DNA of 64,000 bases. Source: Marivirga arenosa. Its GTDB lineage: Bacteria > Bacteroidota > Bacteroidia > Cytophagales > Cyclobacteriaceae. Below, one piece after another: positions 53,012 to 63,194 of this stretch (position 1 is the stretch's first letter; each line of letters begins with the position of its first letter). The position numbers and the translations under genes are program-made. Under the pieces are notes generated by a model. It was not told the origin of the DNA, did not search any database, and saw only the letters and a list, made by a program, of their open reading frames with translations. The stretch is from NCBI RefSeq assembly GCF_030503875.2, contig NZ_CP129968.2, forward strand, positions 2,196,001-2,260,000, written 5' to 3'.

Positions 53012-53677
53012 ATGAGTAGACAGAAGTTAAAAAGGTTTGAAGATTTAAGAAATCGTCATAATGTAATTGAGTATGATGATGATAGATATTCTAACATTAA
53101 ATCAAATTGGGCTAATGAAATCTTTAAAAATTCAAATCCTATCAACTTAGAGTTAGCATGTGGAAGAGGCGAGTATTCGATTGGGCTTGCTAAGGAATTT
53201 CCAAATGAAAACTTTGTAGGTGTCGATATTAAAGGGGAAAGGCTTTGGCAAGGGAGCACAAAAGCCTTAGAGGAAGGTTTAGAAAATGTAGCATTCGCCA
53301 GAAACTTCATTCTAGATTTGGAACAAATGTTTGCTAAAGGTGAAGTAAAAGATATTTGGATTATTCACCCAGATCCTAGGCCTAGAGATAGAGATGAAAA
53401 AAGAAGGTTGACTTTTCATAGGTTTTTGGATATATATAAAAACATACAAGGAGGAAATGGTCGTGTACATTTAAAAACAGATAATACTCCTTTATACGAA
53501 TGGACTTTGAATGAAGTGCTTGCCAACAGAACTGATTTTAAAGACTTACATTTCATGGATGATTTACATAATTCAGTATATTTAGAAGAGCATTATGGTA
53601 TCAGTACTCGCTATGAAAGGAAATTTTCAAAAGCGGGTGAAACCATTAAATACTTAAGATTTGAATGGAAAGTATAA
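53012..53677 (+). CDS. trmB: tRNA (guanine46-N7)-methyltransferase
   Basis: 221 residues from the ATG at 53012, one base after the folC stop; an upstream ATG within folC would add ten unlikely residues. The SAM-binding site is LELACGRGEYSIGLA, followed by FVGVDIKGERLWQG and the substrate motif IHPDPRPRDRDEKRRLTFHRFL. Methylates G46 of tRNA. The stop overlaps the PAP2 gene by 13 bases. Confidence 0.93.
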   Translation: MSRQKLKRFEDLRNRHNVIEYDDDRYSNIKSNWANEIFKNSNPINLELACGRGEYSIGLAKEFPNENFVGVDIKGERLWQGSTKALEEGLENVAFARNFILDLEQMFAKGEVKDIWIIHPDPRPRDRDEKRRLTFHRFLDIYKNIQGGNGRVHLKTDNTPLYEWTLNEVLANRTDFKDLHFMDDLHNSVYLEEHYGISTRYERKFSKAGETIKYLRFEWKV

Positions 53678-54327
53678 AAGATAAACTACAGAGTCCTGCA
53701 TTTTTAATGTTTGTACTTTACTTTTTGACTGCTATTTCTTTGGTTCTATTTTTTGAGAAAGGAACTTTCATTTTATGGCTAAATCAAAAGCATAATCCTT
53801 TCGGAGACTCCTTTTTCAGTTTTATCACCTTGGTAGGTGAGTGGCATATATTTGTAGTGGTGGGCATTATATTGCTCATGTATAGATTTTATTATGCTAT
53901 ACTGTTAACCTTAACAGGGCTCATTCATTTTTTAATTATCCAGTTTTTAAAGATTGTCGTTTTTAAAGCACCTCGTCCAGCAGATTATTATGCCGATAAA
54001 TTAAGCTCATTTAATTTAGTGGAAGGAGTTGATTTGAAAAGCCTTTATGCAATGCCCAGTGGCCATACAGCTTCAGCTTTTGCATTAGCTACTATTTTGA
54101 TTTTAATAACTAAAAACAAATTATTACAAGTGATTTATATGCTGATAGCTATACTAGTTGCTGTATCAAGAGTATACCTATTCCAGCATTTTATGGTGGA
54201 TACACTAGTTGGAGCTTCAATAGGATTACTAGTTTCAGCCATAATCTGGTGGTACCTTTCTTTTAAAAATAAATCACTTCTATATAATAACAATCGATTA
54301 CATAGAGGTTTAATCTTCAATAAATGA
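53665..54327 (+). CDS. PAP2-family membrane phosphatase
   Basis: 220 residues with about six membrane helices. The three catalytic motifs are complete: K-x6-RP in KIVVFKAPRP, YAMPSGHTAS, and SRVYLFQHFMVD. It probably removes phosphate from lipid or undecaprenyl diphosphate on the periplasmic side. The basic tail ends by overlapping the next gene (ATGA). Confidence 0.9.
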   Translation: MESIKDKLQSPAFLMFVLYFLTAISLVLFFEKGTFILWLNQKHNPFGDSFFSFITLVGEWHIFVVVGIILLMYRFYYAILLTLTGLIHFLIIQFLKIVVFKAPRPADYYADKLSSFNLVEGVDLKSLYAMPSGHTASAFALATILILITKNKLLQVIYMLIAILVAVSRVYLFQHFMVDTLVGASIGLLVSAIIWWYLSFKNKSLLYNNNRLHRGLIFNK

Positions 54328-55259
54328 ATATAAATGGTGTAGAAATAGCGCCAGGTGAAGAGAAAGTGGTTGATGTAAATATTGCACGTTTACCTTCTCA
54401 TACTCCTATAGACGTTTCCATAACAATTGCTAGATCATCAGAGCCAGGCCCTACATTATTACTGATGGGAGGATTGCATGGTGATGAGATTAATGGTTCG
54501 GAAATCGTAAGAAGGATAATTGAAAAAAACGAACATATCCCGAAAATAGGTTCTGTAATATGCATCCCCATTATAAATGTATATGGATTCATTTATTTTT
54601 CAAGGTATGTACCAGATGGAAAAGATGTTAACCGATCATTCCCCGGTAATAAAAATGGATCTTTAGCTGCAAGAATGGCTTATTTCTTAACTAAAGAGAT
54701 TTTGCCAGTAATCGATTATGGTATAGATTTTCATACAGGCGGTGCAGATAGAACAAATTATCCTCAAATAAGATGTATGATGAAGGATGATGTGAATGTA
54801 GAGTTGGCGAAAGCCTTTCATGCTCCTTTCACTTTGGATTCAAAGTTTAGACCTAAATCATTAAGACAGACAGCTAATAAATTTGGTAAAAACATATTAG
54901 TTTATGAGGGGGGTGAATCTTCCAGGTTTGATGAGTACGCTATCAAAGAAGGAATCAATGGAGCAAAAAGAATGATGAAACATTTAGGAATGAGGGATGA
55001 GGCAGAAAATGCACCATATCAGAATTTAATCATTAAAAACTCTTCTTGGGTGAGAGCTAAGAAATCTGGAGTGTTTTTGTCCGCTGTAAAAAGTGGGGAT
55101 GCAATCAAAAAGAATCAATTATTAGGTCATATTCATGATCCTTTTGGTGGCTTTAAAAGTAAAATTAAATCTGTTGTAAATGGTTATGTCATCGGTTTAA
55201 ATCATAATCCAATAGTTCATGAAGGTGATGCAATAATGCATTTAGGAGTAATCAAATAA
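54324..55259 (+). CDS. AstE/aspartoacylase-family zinc hydrolase
   Basis: 311 residues of the M14-like succinylglutamate desuccinylase/aspartoacylase family. Zinc ligands lie in [12 protein letters not shown] and in [10 protein letters not shown]; the substrate Arg region is [19 protein letters not shown]. The C-terminal beta domain follows. It removes an acyl group from an amino-acid-like substrate; the substrate cannot be read from sequence. It is coupled to the PAP2 gene by four bases. Confidence 0.85.
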   Translation: MNINGVEIAPGEEKVVDVNIARLPSHTPIDVSITIARSSEPGPTLLLMGGLHGDEINGSEIVRRIIEKNEHIPKIGSVICIPIINVYGFIYFSRYVPDGKDVNRSFPGNKNGSLAARMAYFLTKEILPVIDYGIDFHTGGADRTNYPQIRCMMKDDVNVELAKAFHAPFTLDSKFRPKSLRQTANKFGKNILVYEGGESSRFDEYAIKEGINGAKRMMKHLGMRDEAENAPYQNLIIKNSSWVRAKKSGVFLSAVKSGDAIKKNQLLGHIHDPFGGFKSKIKSVVNGYVIGLNHNPIVHEGDAIMHLGVIK

Positions 55260-55260
55260 T

Positions 55261-55869
55261 ATGTATAGGAATTTCATAAAGCCTTTTTTCGATAAGCTTA
55301 TTGCATTAATTGCACTTTTGGTAGCTAGTCCAATATTCATTTTAGTGGCTTTATTATTAGCAATTTTTCAAAATGGGAAAGTCTTTTTTACTCAAAGAAG
55401 ACCTGGCAAAAATGAAAAAATATTTATGCTTGTTAAATTTAAAACTATGCGTGATGATAAGGATGAGCAAGGAGAATTATTACCCGATGCGGACCGCCTT
55501 ACCTGGATTGGTAAAATAGTTAGAAAGACCAGCATGGATGAGATACCGCAGCTACTAAATATTCTAAAAGGGGATATGTCATTTATAGGCCCCAGACCAT
55601 TATTGGTAGAGTATCTTTCATTGTATAATAGCGAGCAAGCGAAAAGACATCAAGTAACGCCAGGTATTACAGGATGGGCTCAGGTTAATGGAAGAAACAC
55701 CATAAGCTGGAGCAAGAAATTTGAATATGATATATGGTATGTTAATAACCAGTCTTTTTGGCTCGATTTAAAAATCATCTTTTTGACTATTTTTAAAGTA
55801 TTCAAAGCGGAAGGAATTAGTGCAGAAGGAGCAGCTACTATAGAAAAGTTCACGGGTAATAATGGTTAG
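55261..55869 (+). CDS. PglC-like priming phosphoglycosyl transferase
   Basis: 202 residues, the short monotopic form with one N-terminal membrane segment (about 11-36). Signature motifs: [50 protein letters not shown] (the catalytic Asp-Glu pair DE), [18 protein letters not shown]. It moves a sugar-1-phosphate onto undecaprenyl phosphate, starting repeat-unit synthesis. No such enzyme lies in the 1.6-35 kb locus, so it may serve that locus from a distance. Confidence 0.9.
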   Translation: MYRNFIKPFFDKLIALIALLVASPIFILVALLLAIFQNGKVFFTQRRPGKNEKIFMLVKFKTMRDDKDEQGELLPDADRLTWIGKIVRKTSMDEIPQLLNILKGDMSFIGPRPLLVEYLSLYNSEQAKRHQVTPGITGWAQVNGRNTISWSKKFEYDIWYVNNQSFWLDLKIIFLTIFKVFKAEGISAEGAATIEKFTGNNG

Positions 55870-56033
55870 TGTATTCCTAGATTATCCGTTTATTATCAAT
55901 TTTCGCAGTTTCGGTTCTCAATATTAAGCCTATTTTAACAAGAGGTTATATTCATTTTAATTTCATTATTTGGATGTACTACTAATTATATTTTTTACAA
56001 ACTTAGTAGAGAGTTAATTGGAACAGACAAAAA

Positions 56034-56738
56034 ATGAACCCTGCTAAAACAGCCATAATTGCTGATGATGATAAAAATACGCTTAGAGATTTAGTAGATG
56101 TATTAGAATCTGAAAATTTTAATGTATCCCTTGCTCTGGATACAAATCATGCCATTCAACTTGCCAACAAAATCCAGCCTTTACTTGTCATCTCAGAAGT
56201 TGCTAACCAGAATTATGATGGTATCAGCTTATTCAAATATTTCAAAAATCAGCAAAATAATTGTAAGCATGATCCTACATTAATTGCGTTAACATCCAAT
56301 TCTGATGAACAGTATGAGATATTGAGTTATGATACAGGAATTGATTTCTTTTTGAAAAAACCATTGAGAAAAATGGCTTTTAAACATAGAATATCAAAAT
56401 TTTTTAATGATGAAGAAATCACTTCTGGAACTGCTTCTATGGAGGATTATCAAATCCGAGATTTGCATTTTGATATCAAACACCATTTACTTTATAAGCT
56501 TCCAAATAGAAATCAAATAGTTATTCAATCCAAATCATTTGATATTCTATTGCATTTGGCAAAATACCCTAACCAAGTATTTAAAAGAGAACAATTATTA
56601 GAAGATATTTGGGGAGGTGAATCAAAAGTTAGTTTAAGGACGGTTGATATTCACATCCTAAAAATAAGACAAGCTTTAGGTGATGAATATATCAAAACTA
56701 TTAAAGGTGTAGGCTATATTTTTAAGCTTAAAAAATAA
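56034..56738 (+). CDS. response regulator (OmpR type) with Glu at the phosphorylation site
   Basis: 234 residues. The receiver (about 4-125) has the acidic pair D11-D12 and the conserved Thr (ALTS) and Lys (LKKP), but the phospho-Asp position is E55 (VISEVANQNYDG; the same eight-residue distance to the Gly as in normal receivers). Glu there can mimic phosphorylation. A winged-helix DNA-binding domain follows (about 140-234: FDILLHLAKYPNQVFKREQLLEDIWG, RTVDIHILKIRQALG). No histidine kinase is nearby. It may be constitutively active or controlled otherwise. Confidence 0.88.
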   Translation: MNPAKTAIIADDDKNTLRDLVDVLESENFNVSLALDTNHAIQLANKIQPLLVISEVANQNYDGISLFKYFKNQQNNCKHDPTLIALTSNSDEQYEILSYDTGIDFFLKKPLRKMAFKHRISKFFNDEEITSGTASMEDYQIRDLHFDIKHHLLYKLPNRNQIVIQSKSFDILLHLAKYPNQVFKREQLLEDIWGGESKVSLRTVDIHILKIRQALGDEYIKTIKGVGYIFKLKK

Positions 56739-56806
56739 TATTCCTCACTATTTTCTGTAACCTATCGAATTTGAATCAGTTGTTTAAATGAAAATAAAAT
56801 CAAATT

Positions 56807-57526
56807 ATGCAAATTATAGAAAATAAAACAGCACTAATTACAGGTGGAAGTAAAGGAATAGGGTATGGAATTGCTGAGGCATTACTTGCTAAGGGTGTAA
56901 ATGTAGCTATTACAAGTAGAAGTCAAGAGGCAGCAGATAAAGCTGCAGAATCTTTAGCGAAAAATGCTAAAGGTGAGGTTTTAGGGCTTCAGGCTGATGT
57001 AAGATCATTCGAAAATCAACAAACTTGTGTAAATGCTGTATTAGACAAATGGGGTAAGCTTGATATTGTTATTGCGAATGCAGGTCTAGGTCATTTTGCT
57101 CCCGTAGATGAAATGGAAGTCGATCAGTGGAATGAAGTGATCGATACAAACTTAACGGGTGTATTCTATACTATTAAATCTAGCGTTGAAGCATTAAAGA
57201 AAAATGGTGGTTATTTCTTCACTATTTCTAGTTTAGCGGGTACTAATTTCTTCCCTTCAGGTTCAGCATATAATGCCAGTAAATTTGGGTTAACTGGATT
57301 TACACAAGCTGTCATGATGGATTTAAGACAATATGGTATCAATGTTTCCACTATAATGCCGGGTTCTGTAGCTACTTACTTTAATAATCATGAACCTAAC
57401 GAAGATGATTATTGGAAAATACAGAAAGAGGATATTGGTAAGATGGTAGTAGATTTATTAGAATTAAATCCGAGAACATTGCCAAGCAAAATAGAGGTAA
57501 GGCCAAGTAGACCTCCTCAAAAATAA
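56807..57526 (+). CDS. short-chain dehydrogenase/reductase
   Basis: 239 residues, classical SDR. The cofactor loop is TGGSKGIGYGIA; the central motif is NAG in VIANAGLGHF; the catalytic Ser/Tyr/Lys lie in ISSLAG and YNASKFG. It resembles 3-ketoacyl-ACP reductases and sepiapterin-type reductases. The substrate is unknown. A strong terminator follows. Confidence 0.87.
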   Translation: MQIIENKTALITGGSKGIGYGIAEALLAKGVNVAITSRSQEAADKAAESLAKNAKGEVLGLQADVRSFENQQTCVNAVLDKWGKLDIVIANAGLGHFAPVDEMEVDQWNEVIDTNLTGVFYTIKSSVEALKKNGGYFFTISSLAGTNFFPSGSAYNASKFGLTGFTQAVMMDLRQYGINVSTIMPGSVATYFNNHEPNEDDYWKIQKEDIGKMVVDLLELNPRTLPSKIEVRPSRPPQK

Positions 57527-57536
57527 TAGATATAAA

Positions 57537-57562
57537 AAAAGGTCAGCATTTGCTGACCTTTT
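57537..57562. terminator. bidirectional terminator between SDR and protease genes
   Basis: A perfect stem AAAAGGTCAGCA / TGCTGACCTTTT with a two-base loop. It lies between convergent genes and should work on both strands. Confidence 0.88.
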
Positions 57563-57585
57563 CTAATATACCGTAAAACTAGGTT

Positions 57586-58440
57586 TTAATATAAAAATTC
57601 TAGTGCTACTCTATCAAACTGACCAAATTCACCATCTTCATTTGCACTAAAGCAAGCTAGCATTAATGAATTAGGGTCGATATCAGTAGGAGTACCAGGA
57701 ATATGAATTGCACCAACTCCAGCAGTACCTTCACTTCCGCCTGTACCACAAGAGAAAGAACGATTGAACCAGTCAGTGTGTCTTAATCCAACTGAATGAC
57801 CTATTTCATGACCTATAACGTGTTCTACTACGTTGGTGTCAAAATTACTAGTTCCAGATTGGATTTGAATGAATTTGTTTGGATTACCTCCACTAGGGAA
57901 ACCTGCGCTTCCACCACCGGATCCGTTTACTCTGTAAACAACCATATCAAAAGGGCTGAAGTTTGAACCAAAAGTAAGAGTGAACGTTAAGCCAGTATTT
58001 AATGCGTTATAATTATCTATTGCCCATGATAATGCAGTTCTCATCTTAGAATCTAATCCATTTGCATTATTTGCAGTGTAACCGATTACATTAATTGTTC
58101 GATTTTGACTTACTAGGTTTGAAGTTCTATATTGTTCTGCAAATTTTCCTGTATGAAAAATTTCACTATTAGACATTTCATCTAATTGTTCCTGACTTAT
58201 TAAGATATCACCTTCAACAACATAGTTGAAACCTTGATCACCAGTAAGAGGATTATTGAATTTTTCTTTGTAAACATCAGAAGGATCAAAGCCTAATTGG
58301 GTCAATTGCTTTATTACTTGATCAGAAACAACTGTGTTGTCTACTTGATTTGCCATTTCGTCTTCTTGGCATGAAGTCATTAGTAGTGTTGTCATTACGA
58401 AAGCAATAGCAAGCGTAATGCCTTTTCTTAAATTTGTCAT
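57586..58440 (-). CDS. secreted zinc metalloprotease (M57/HEIGH type) lipoprotein
   Basis: 284 residues from the ATG at 58440, chosen because it begins a clean lipoprotein signal (MTNLRKGITLAIAFVMTTLL, then MTSC, lipobox Cys24). An earlier in-frame ATG would add 33 residues. The zinc site is VIGHEIGHSVGLRHTDW, the full HExxHxxGxxH pattern. The propeptide-like region (about 25-100) is acidic. Exported and probably surface-attached. Convergent with the SDR gene and divergent from the S8 protease gene. Confidence 0.87.
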   Translation of the reverse strand: MTNLRKGITLAIAFVMTTLLMTSCQEDEMANQVDNTVVSDQVIKQLTQLGFDPSDVYKEKFNNPLTGDQGFNYVVEGDILISQEQLDEMSNSEIFHTGKFAEQYRTSNLVSQNRTINVIGYTANNANGLDSKMRTALSWAIDNYNALNTGLTFTLTFGSNFSPFDMVVYRVNGSGGGSAGFPSGGNPNKFIQIQSGTSNFDTNVVEHVIGHEIGHSVGLRHTDWFNRSFSCGTGGSEGTAGVGAIHIPGTPTDIDPNSLMLACFSANEDGEFGQFDRVALEFLY

Positions 58441-58591
58441 AACTTTTATAAAATTTTGATTAGGTTTGCAACATATTGTAATTATTTCGAAAAGGAAAAA
58501 TATTACATTAAATAATTTCGAATAAAGATGATAAATCATATTAAATATTTGAATAATAATATTGATATGGTGATGATTTAACCAAAACTGA

Positions 58592-61468
58592 ATGAAATCT
58601 TACTTATTAACGAAGGCTAGTTTTAAAATTAATCTTTTTCTCTACTCTTTATTTTTATATTTCCTAATCGTTAACAATTTCCCATTGTATGGTCAAGGAA
58701 TAAGCAGCAATTCAAGAGGGAATTATATTATTGATAAACAAGAATCTCTGAATAGTATAAAAAATCAAGAGTATTACTTGGTTCATTTTGACTCTGATTC
58801 TAATTTGTTAAAGAAGAATTTTTCTTCAATCAGAAGACTAAAAAATAATGATTATATAGTTAGGGTTGATAATTTAGCTGAATTAAGATATAAGACTTCA
58901 AAAAATGATATCTCTATTTATAAAACAAATAATAACTGGAAGAAATCTTCTAATATAACAATTTTAAATAATGACTTATTAAACGGAGTATATTGGATTG
59001 AAAGTCAAGATAAACAAAAATGTAAAAATTTTCTTGCTTCAAACCCTAAGATAAATACTATTTTGACTCAAAATCAGTTTTTTAAAATTCATGTAGATAA
59101 TGTTATTTTAGATGAATTATTAAATAAATCATTTATTTCTTACATAGAGAAAGTGCCTCAAAATGTCAAAAGTGAGGCTAGAGTGCTGGATCTAAATTTA
59201 AATCCAAATAAAATAAATACCATTCAAGCCTATTATCAAGAATTGGATGGGTCAGGTGAAGTAGTAAGTGTAAGGGAGCCTTTTTATACTATTGAAGATA
59301 TAGATTTACAGGGTCGATATATTCAGACTGGTCTTGAGAGTGAGTTTTCTGATAATCATGCTCTAGAAATGGCAACTATGATTGCTGGAAATGGTAATTC
59401 TTTTCTGACAGGTTTAGGAGTTGCTACAAATGCTCAACATACTTCTTCCTCCAATGCAGAAGTTAGTCCTAATAATTATGATTATTTTTCGGATAATAAT
59501 ATCCAAACCCAAAACCATTCTTATGGTACTGTGATTGAGTCTTTTTATGGAGTGGATGCTGCCTTATATGATCAGCTGGCATTTGAACATAAAGAAATAA
59601 TTAATGTTTTTTCAATTGGTAATTCAGGATTAGAAACAGCCCAAGAGGGAGTGTATGTCAATATAAATGGTTATGCTAATATTACTGGAAACTTTAAGCA
59701 GGCAAAAAATATTCTGACCATTGGAGCTGTGGATACTGCTATGAATTTAATCGATTTCAACAGTAATGGACCAGCATTTGATGGAAGAATAAAACCAGAA
59801 TTGGTGGCCTACAGTATGGCGGGTACTTCAAACGCAGCTGCTTTAGTAAGTGGAACTTCTGTTTTAATGCAACAAGCTTTTAAGGATAAGTATAATACCC
59901 AACTAAATTCAGCATTGTTGAAAGCTATTTTGATAAACGAAGCTGATGATATTGGATTATTAGGGCCTGATCACAAAACTGGTTTTGGAAGTTTAAATAG
60001 TTATTCGAGTGTTAATGCAATTTATAATGAAAGCTATATAGAATCCGAATTAGTTAATATTAAAAATACACATACTTTAAAAAGACCAATAAATGCTTCT
60101 CAATTAAAAATGACCTTGGTATGGACGGATCCACCAGCATCTCCTAATGATGCATATGCTTTAGTAAATGATTTAGATTTAAAGCTAATTGATGCTAATG
60201 GTAAGGAGTATTTGCCATGGGTTTTATCTACAGAGGCTAGCCTTGAAGCCTTAAGTTCCTCTGCAACATTAGGTGAAGATCATATTAATAATATAGAGCA
60301 AGTTTATATTAACAAGATTGAAACTGACTCAGTTAAGATAATTGTAAGCACTAATCAAACTACTGATATTACTCAGCCCTATTCAATTGCTTATAAATGG
60401 ATTACAGAAAATGAGTTTAGTTGGACAAGTCCCACATTTAAAGATAACATTCCTTATAACGGTGAGACAGCATCTCATATTAGATGGGAGAGTACTTTTG
60501 ATTCCAAGGCTCAAGCTAATTTATTTTTTAAATTGGTTGGAGAATCAGAATGGACATTAATAGAGGAGAATCTAAATCTTTCAGCTGAAAATTATAGATG
60601 GAATCCAATTATCTATAATGATTTTGCACAGTTAAAAATGGAGATCAATCAAGAGAGCTTTGTCAGTGATACTTTTCCAATCTCTAGCCCTATTCGCTTA
60701 AATGTAGGTTTAAACTGTAGTGATTCAATTTCTTTGAATTGGAACAGGATTGAAGGTGCAGATTATTATAAAGTTTATAATCTAAATTCCAACGAACTAT
60801 TGACTATTAGCCAAACATCAGATTCGAGTATTACCCTTCTTAAATCGAATATAGAGAGTGATTATTTTAAAGTACAAGCTTTCAAAAATGATAAAGCACT
60901 AATAAATGGGGTTTTAATTAATTATACTCAACAAGGTGCAAACTGTTATTTAAACTCCTATTATTTGGAAACAGTACAGTCAGAGGGGATTTATCAAAAC
61001 ATCCAATTAGCTTCATTAAATGGAATAAGAGAACTATCCATTGAAAAGCGTTTGAGTGATGGTAATTGGAATGTTATCAGCACCTTTACTCCTGAAAATT
61101 TCGAAAATATCTATTTGGATGAAAATCCAGATAATGGATTTAATTATTATAGAATTGTAATTCATTTTGAAAATGGCCAAGAAATAATTAGTCAAACGGA
61201 ATCAGCCTATTATGTAAAAGATTCCAACTTTATAATCTATCCGAATCCCTGGAATACAGAGGAAGATTTAAAGGTATTTTCGAAAGAAGAACTACCAAAT
61301 GCAATCATAACTTTCATAAACTCCACTGGGCAGGAAATAGGCTCATTCTCAATTCCAAGAGATCGCAACTTTTTGCAAATTGAAATCTTAGAGGAAGGTT
61401 TATATTTCTATCGTATTTCTAATCAAGAGGAAATTATCTCTTCAGGAAAATTACTGATCAAAAGGTAG
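58592..61468 (+). CDS. S8-like subtilase with T9SS sorting domain
   Basis: 958 residues. A signal sequence (about 10-35) is followed by a long N-terminal region, then a subtilase-like core at about 215-470: SGEVVSVREPF at the Asp site (no canonical Asp-x-Gly), DNHALEMATMIAGNGN at the His site (HAL instead of HGT), VFSIGNSG (oxyanion Asn), and GTSNAAALVSG with the nucleophilic Ser. A fibronectin-like stretch and a Por-type C-terminal sorting region (IIYPNPW...GLYFYRIS...GKLLIKR) follow. It is exported by the type IX system. The altered Asp/His surroundings leave activity uncertain, although a Bacteroidota subfamily with similar changes exists. Confidence 0.83.
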   Translation: MKSYLLTKASFKINLFLYSLFLYFLIVNNFPLYGQGISSNSRGNYIIDKQESLNSIKNQEYYLVHFDSDSNLLKKNFSSIRRLKNNDYIVRVDNLAELRYKTSKNDISIYKTNNNWKKSSNITILNNDLLNGVYWIESQDKQKCKNFLASNPKINTILTQNQFFKIHVDNVILDELLNKSFISYIEKVPQNVKSEARVLDLNLNPNKINTIQAYYQELDGSGEVVSVREPFYTIEDIDLQGRYIQTGLESEFSDNHALEMATMIAGNGNSFLTGLGVATNAQHTSSSNAEVSPNNYDYFSDNNIQTQNHSYGTVIESFYGVDAALYDQLAFEHKEIINVFSIGNSGLETAQEGVYVNINGYANITGNFKQAKNILTIGAVDTAMNLIDFNSNGPAFDGRIKPELVAYSMAGTSNAAALVSGTSVLMQQAFKDKYNTQLNSALLKAILINEADDIGLLGPDHKTGFGSLNSYSSVNAIYNESYIESELVNIKNTHTLKRPINASQLKMTLVWTDPPASPNDAYALVNDLDLKLIDANGKEYLPWVLSTEASLEALSSSATLGEDHINNIEQVYINKIETDSVKIIVSTNQTTDITQPYSIAYKWITENEFSWTSPTFKDNIPYNGETASHIRWESTFDSKAQANLFFKLVGESEWTLIEENLNLSAENYRWNPIIYNDFAQLKMEINQESFVSDTFPISSPIRLNVGLNCSDSISLNWNRIEGADYYKVYNLNSNELLTISQTSDSSITLLKSNIESDYFKVQAFKNDKALINGVLINYTQQGANCYLNSYYLETVQSEGIYQNIQLASLNGIRELSIEKRLSDGNWNVISTFTPENFENIYLDENPDNGFNYYRIVIHFENGQEIISQTESAYYVKDSNFIIYPNPWNTEEDLKVFSKEELPNAIITFINSTGQEIGSFSIPRDRNFLQIEILEEGLYFYRISNQEEIISSGKLLIKR

Positions 61469-61571
61469 TTTAAATATTAGGGAATATTTCCAGTAATTCT
61501 GTTTTCTGACCATTTATATAATTCCAAAACAATTCATTGTAGTCGTAGTGTTTTTAGCGTAAACTAGTAAA

Positions 61572-62189
61572 ATGAATGAGTTTTTCTTCACACGTTTACA
61601 ATATGAATCAGGCGATTGGAATGTAGATCAAAGGATGCCTTCTAATCTATTGAATTCTTTAATAGAATATACAAACATTCCGGTAGATACTCAGGAAAAT
61701 GTTGTGGCTTTAGCAAGTAAAGAGCTTTTTAATTGTCCCTTCTGCTATTTAAGTGGTCACAAATTGGTTCAGTTTACTGCTGATGAAAAGGAGAATTTCA
61801 CAAAATATATTGAAAACGGAGGATTTATATTTGTAGATGATTGTAATCACGATATTGATGGATTATTTGCTAAATCATTTGAAAGACAAATGAATGAAAT
61901 ATATGGAGAGAATGCCTTGAAGAAAATTCCTAATGATCATGATATCTATTACAGTTTTTTCGAATTCGAAGATGGTCCTCCTACTACTTCACAGGAGCTA
62001 AATGGTTGGGGGGATGATATTGTTCATGATTATTTAAAAGCTATTGAAATAGATAATAAAATAAGGATACTATACAGTAATAAAGATTATGGTTGCGAAT
62101 GGGACTATGATTTTAGAAATAAACGATGGTTAGCAGAAGACAATACCAAATTTGCAGTCAATATTGTAATGTATGCACTATTTAACTGA
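61572..62189 (+). CDS. DUF4159 protein
   Basis: 205 residues. The pattern FFFTRLQYESGDWNVDQRMPSN, then NGGFIFVDDCNHD and FEFEDGPPTT is that of DUF4159, a GATase-like fold of unknown role. No signal peptide. It lies 24 bases before a MoxR ATPase and a DUF58 gene, the usual setting in Bacteroidota. Confidence 0.82.
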   Translation: MNEFFFTRLQYESGDWNVDQRMPSNLLNSLIEYTNIPVDTQENVVALASKELFNCPFCYLSGHKLVQFTADEKENFTKYIENGGFIFVDDCNHDIDGLFAKSFERQMNEIYGENALKKIPNDHDIYYSFFEFEDGPPTTSQELNGWGDDIVHDYLKAIEIDNKIRILYSNKDYGCEWDYDFRNKRWLAEDNTKFAVNIVMYALFN

Positions 62190-62213
62190 TAAACCTTCAA
62201 TTGAACATAAAAA

Positions 62214-63188
62214 ATGGAAGAAAAAGAAATAAAGGATGCGGTTAATAAATTTAAATCGGCTAGAAAAGAACTTTCAAAAGCGATTATTGGCCAGGAAAAC
62301 GTAGTAAGTGAGGTATTTATGGCCTTATTAGCAAATGGCCATATTTTATTGGAAGGGGTTCCTGGTTTAGGGAAAACCCTTTTAGTGAGGTCATTAGCTA
62401 AAATTTTACATCTTGATTTCCATCGTGTTCAGTTTACCCCTGATTTAATGCCCTCGGACATAGTTGGTATGGAAGTTTTGGAAGAAGATAGAAGCACTGG
62501 CAAACGATTCTTTAAATTTAATAAGGGCCCTATTTTTACTAATATTTTATTAGCTGATGAGATCAATAGAACTCCACCTAAAACTCAATCCGCGTTATTG
62601 GAAGCCATGCAGGAAAGGGAAGTTACTTATGCTGGTACAACCTATGAGCTGCCTAAGCCTTTCTTTCTTTTAGCTACTCAAAATCCTTTAGAGCAATCAG
62701 GGACATATCCTTTGCCTGAAGCTCAATTAGATCGCTTTCTATTTTACACGGTAGTAGAATATCCAACAGATCAAGAAGAAGTTGATATATTAGAGCTAAC
62801 CACAGCAAATAAAAAAAATGAGCTCAAATCAATTTTGTCAGCAGAAGATATTATTCATGCTAGATCATGGGTTCGCGATATCCATATTGATAAAAGTTTA
62901 TTAGAACTTATCAGCAGATTAGTTCGCTCAACCCGGCCTCAAACCTCTGATCTTGAGTTAGTAAAACAATATGTAGATTGGGGTGCAGGACCAAGAGCTG
63001 GACAATCAATAGTTTTGGCAGCGAAGGCACATGCATTTTTGGCTGGTCGTTTATCTGTAATTCCGGATGATATAAAGGCAGTAACTTTGGCTGTGTTAAG
63101 ACATAGGATTGTTTTAAATTTTGTAGCTAAAACAGAAAAATATACTGTTGATCAACTTATTAAGGGATTACTAAATCAGATTAAATAA
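62214..63188 (+). CDS. MoxR-family AAA ATPase
   Basis: 324 residues. Walker A is GVPGLGKTLLVR, Walker B LLADEINRTPPKTQSALLEAMQE, sensor 1 ATQNPLEQSGTYPLPEAQLDRF. MoxR ATPases act as chaperones for VWA-domain proteins, here the DUF58 product six bases downstream and probably Bat proteins beyond the window. Confidence 0.94.
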   Translation: MEEKEIKDAVNKFKSARKELSKAIIGQENVVSEVFMALLANGHILLEGVPGLGKTLLVRSLAKILHLDFHRVQFTPDLMPSDIVGMEVLEEDRSTGKRFFKFNKGPIFTNILLADEINRTPPKTQSALLEAMQEREVTYAGTTYELPKPFFLLATQNPLEQSGTYPLPEAQLDRFLFYTVVEYPTDQEEVDILELTTANKKNELKSILSAEDIIHARSWVRDIHIDKSLLELISRLVRSTRPQTSDLELVKQYVDWGAGPRAGQSIVLAAKAHAFLAGRLSVIPDDIKAVTLAVLRHRIVLNFVAKTEKYTVDQLIKGLLNQIK

Positions 63189-63194
63189 AGCTTA

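Noticed and set aside
58441..58539. Longer N-terminus for the metalloprotease
   Set aside because: A clean lipoprotein signal starts at the internal ATG.
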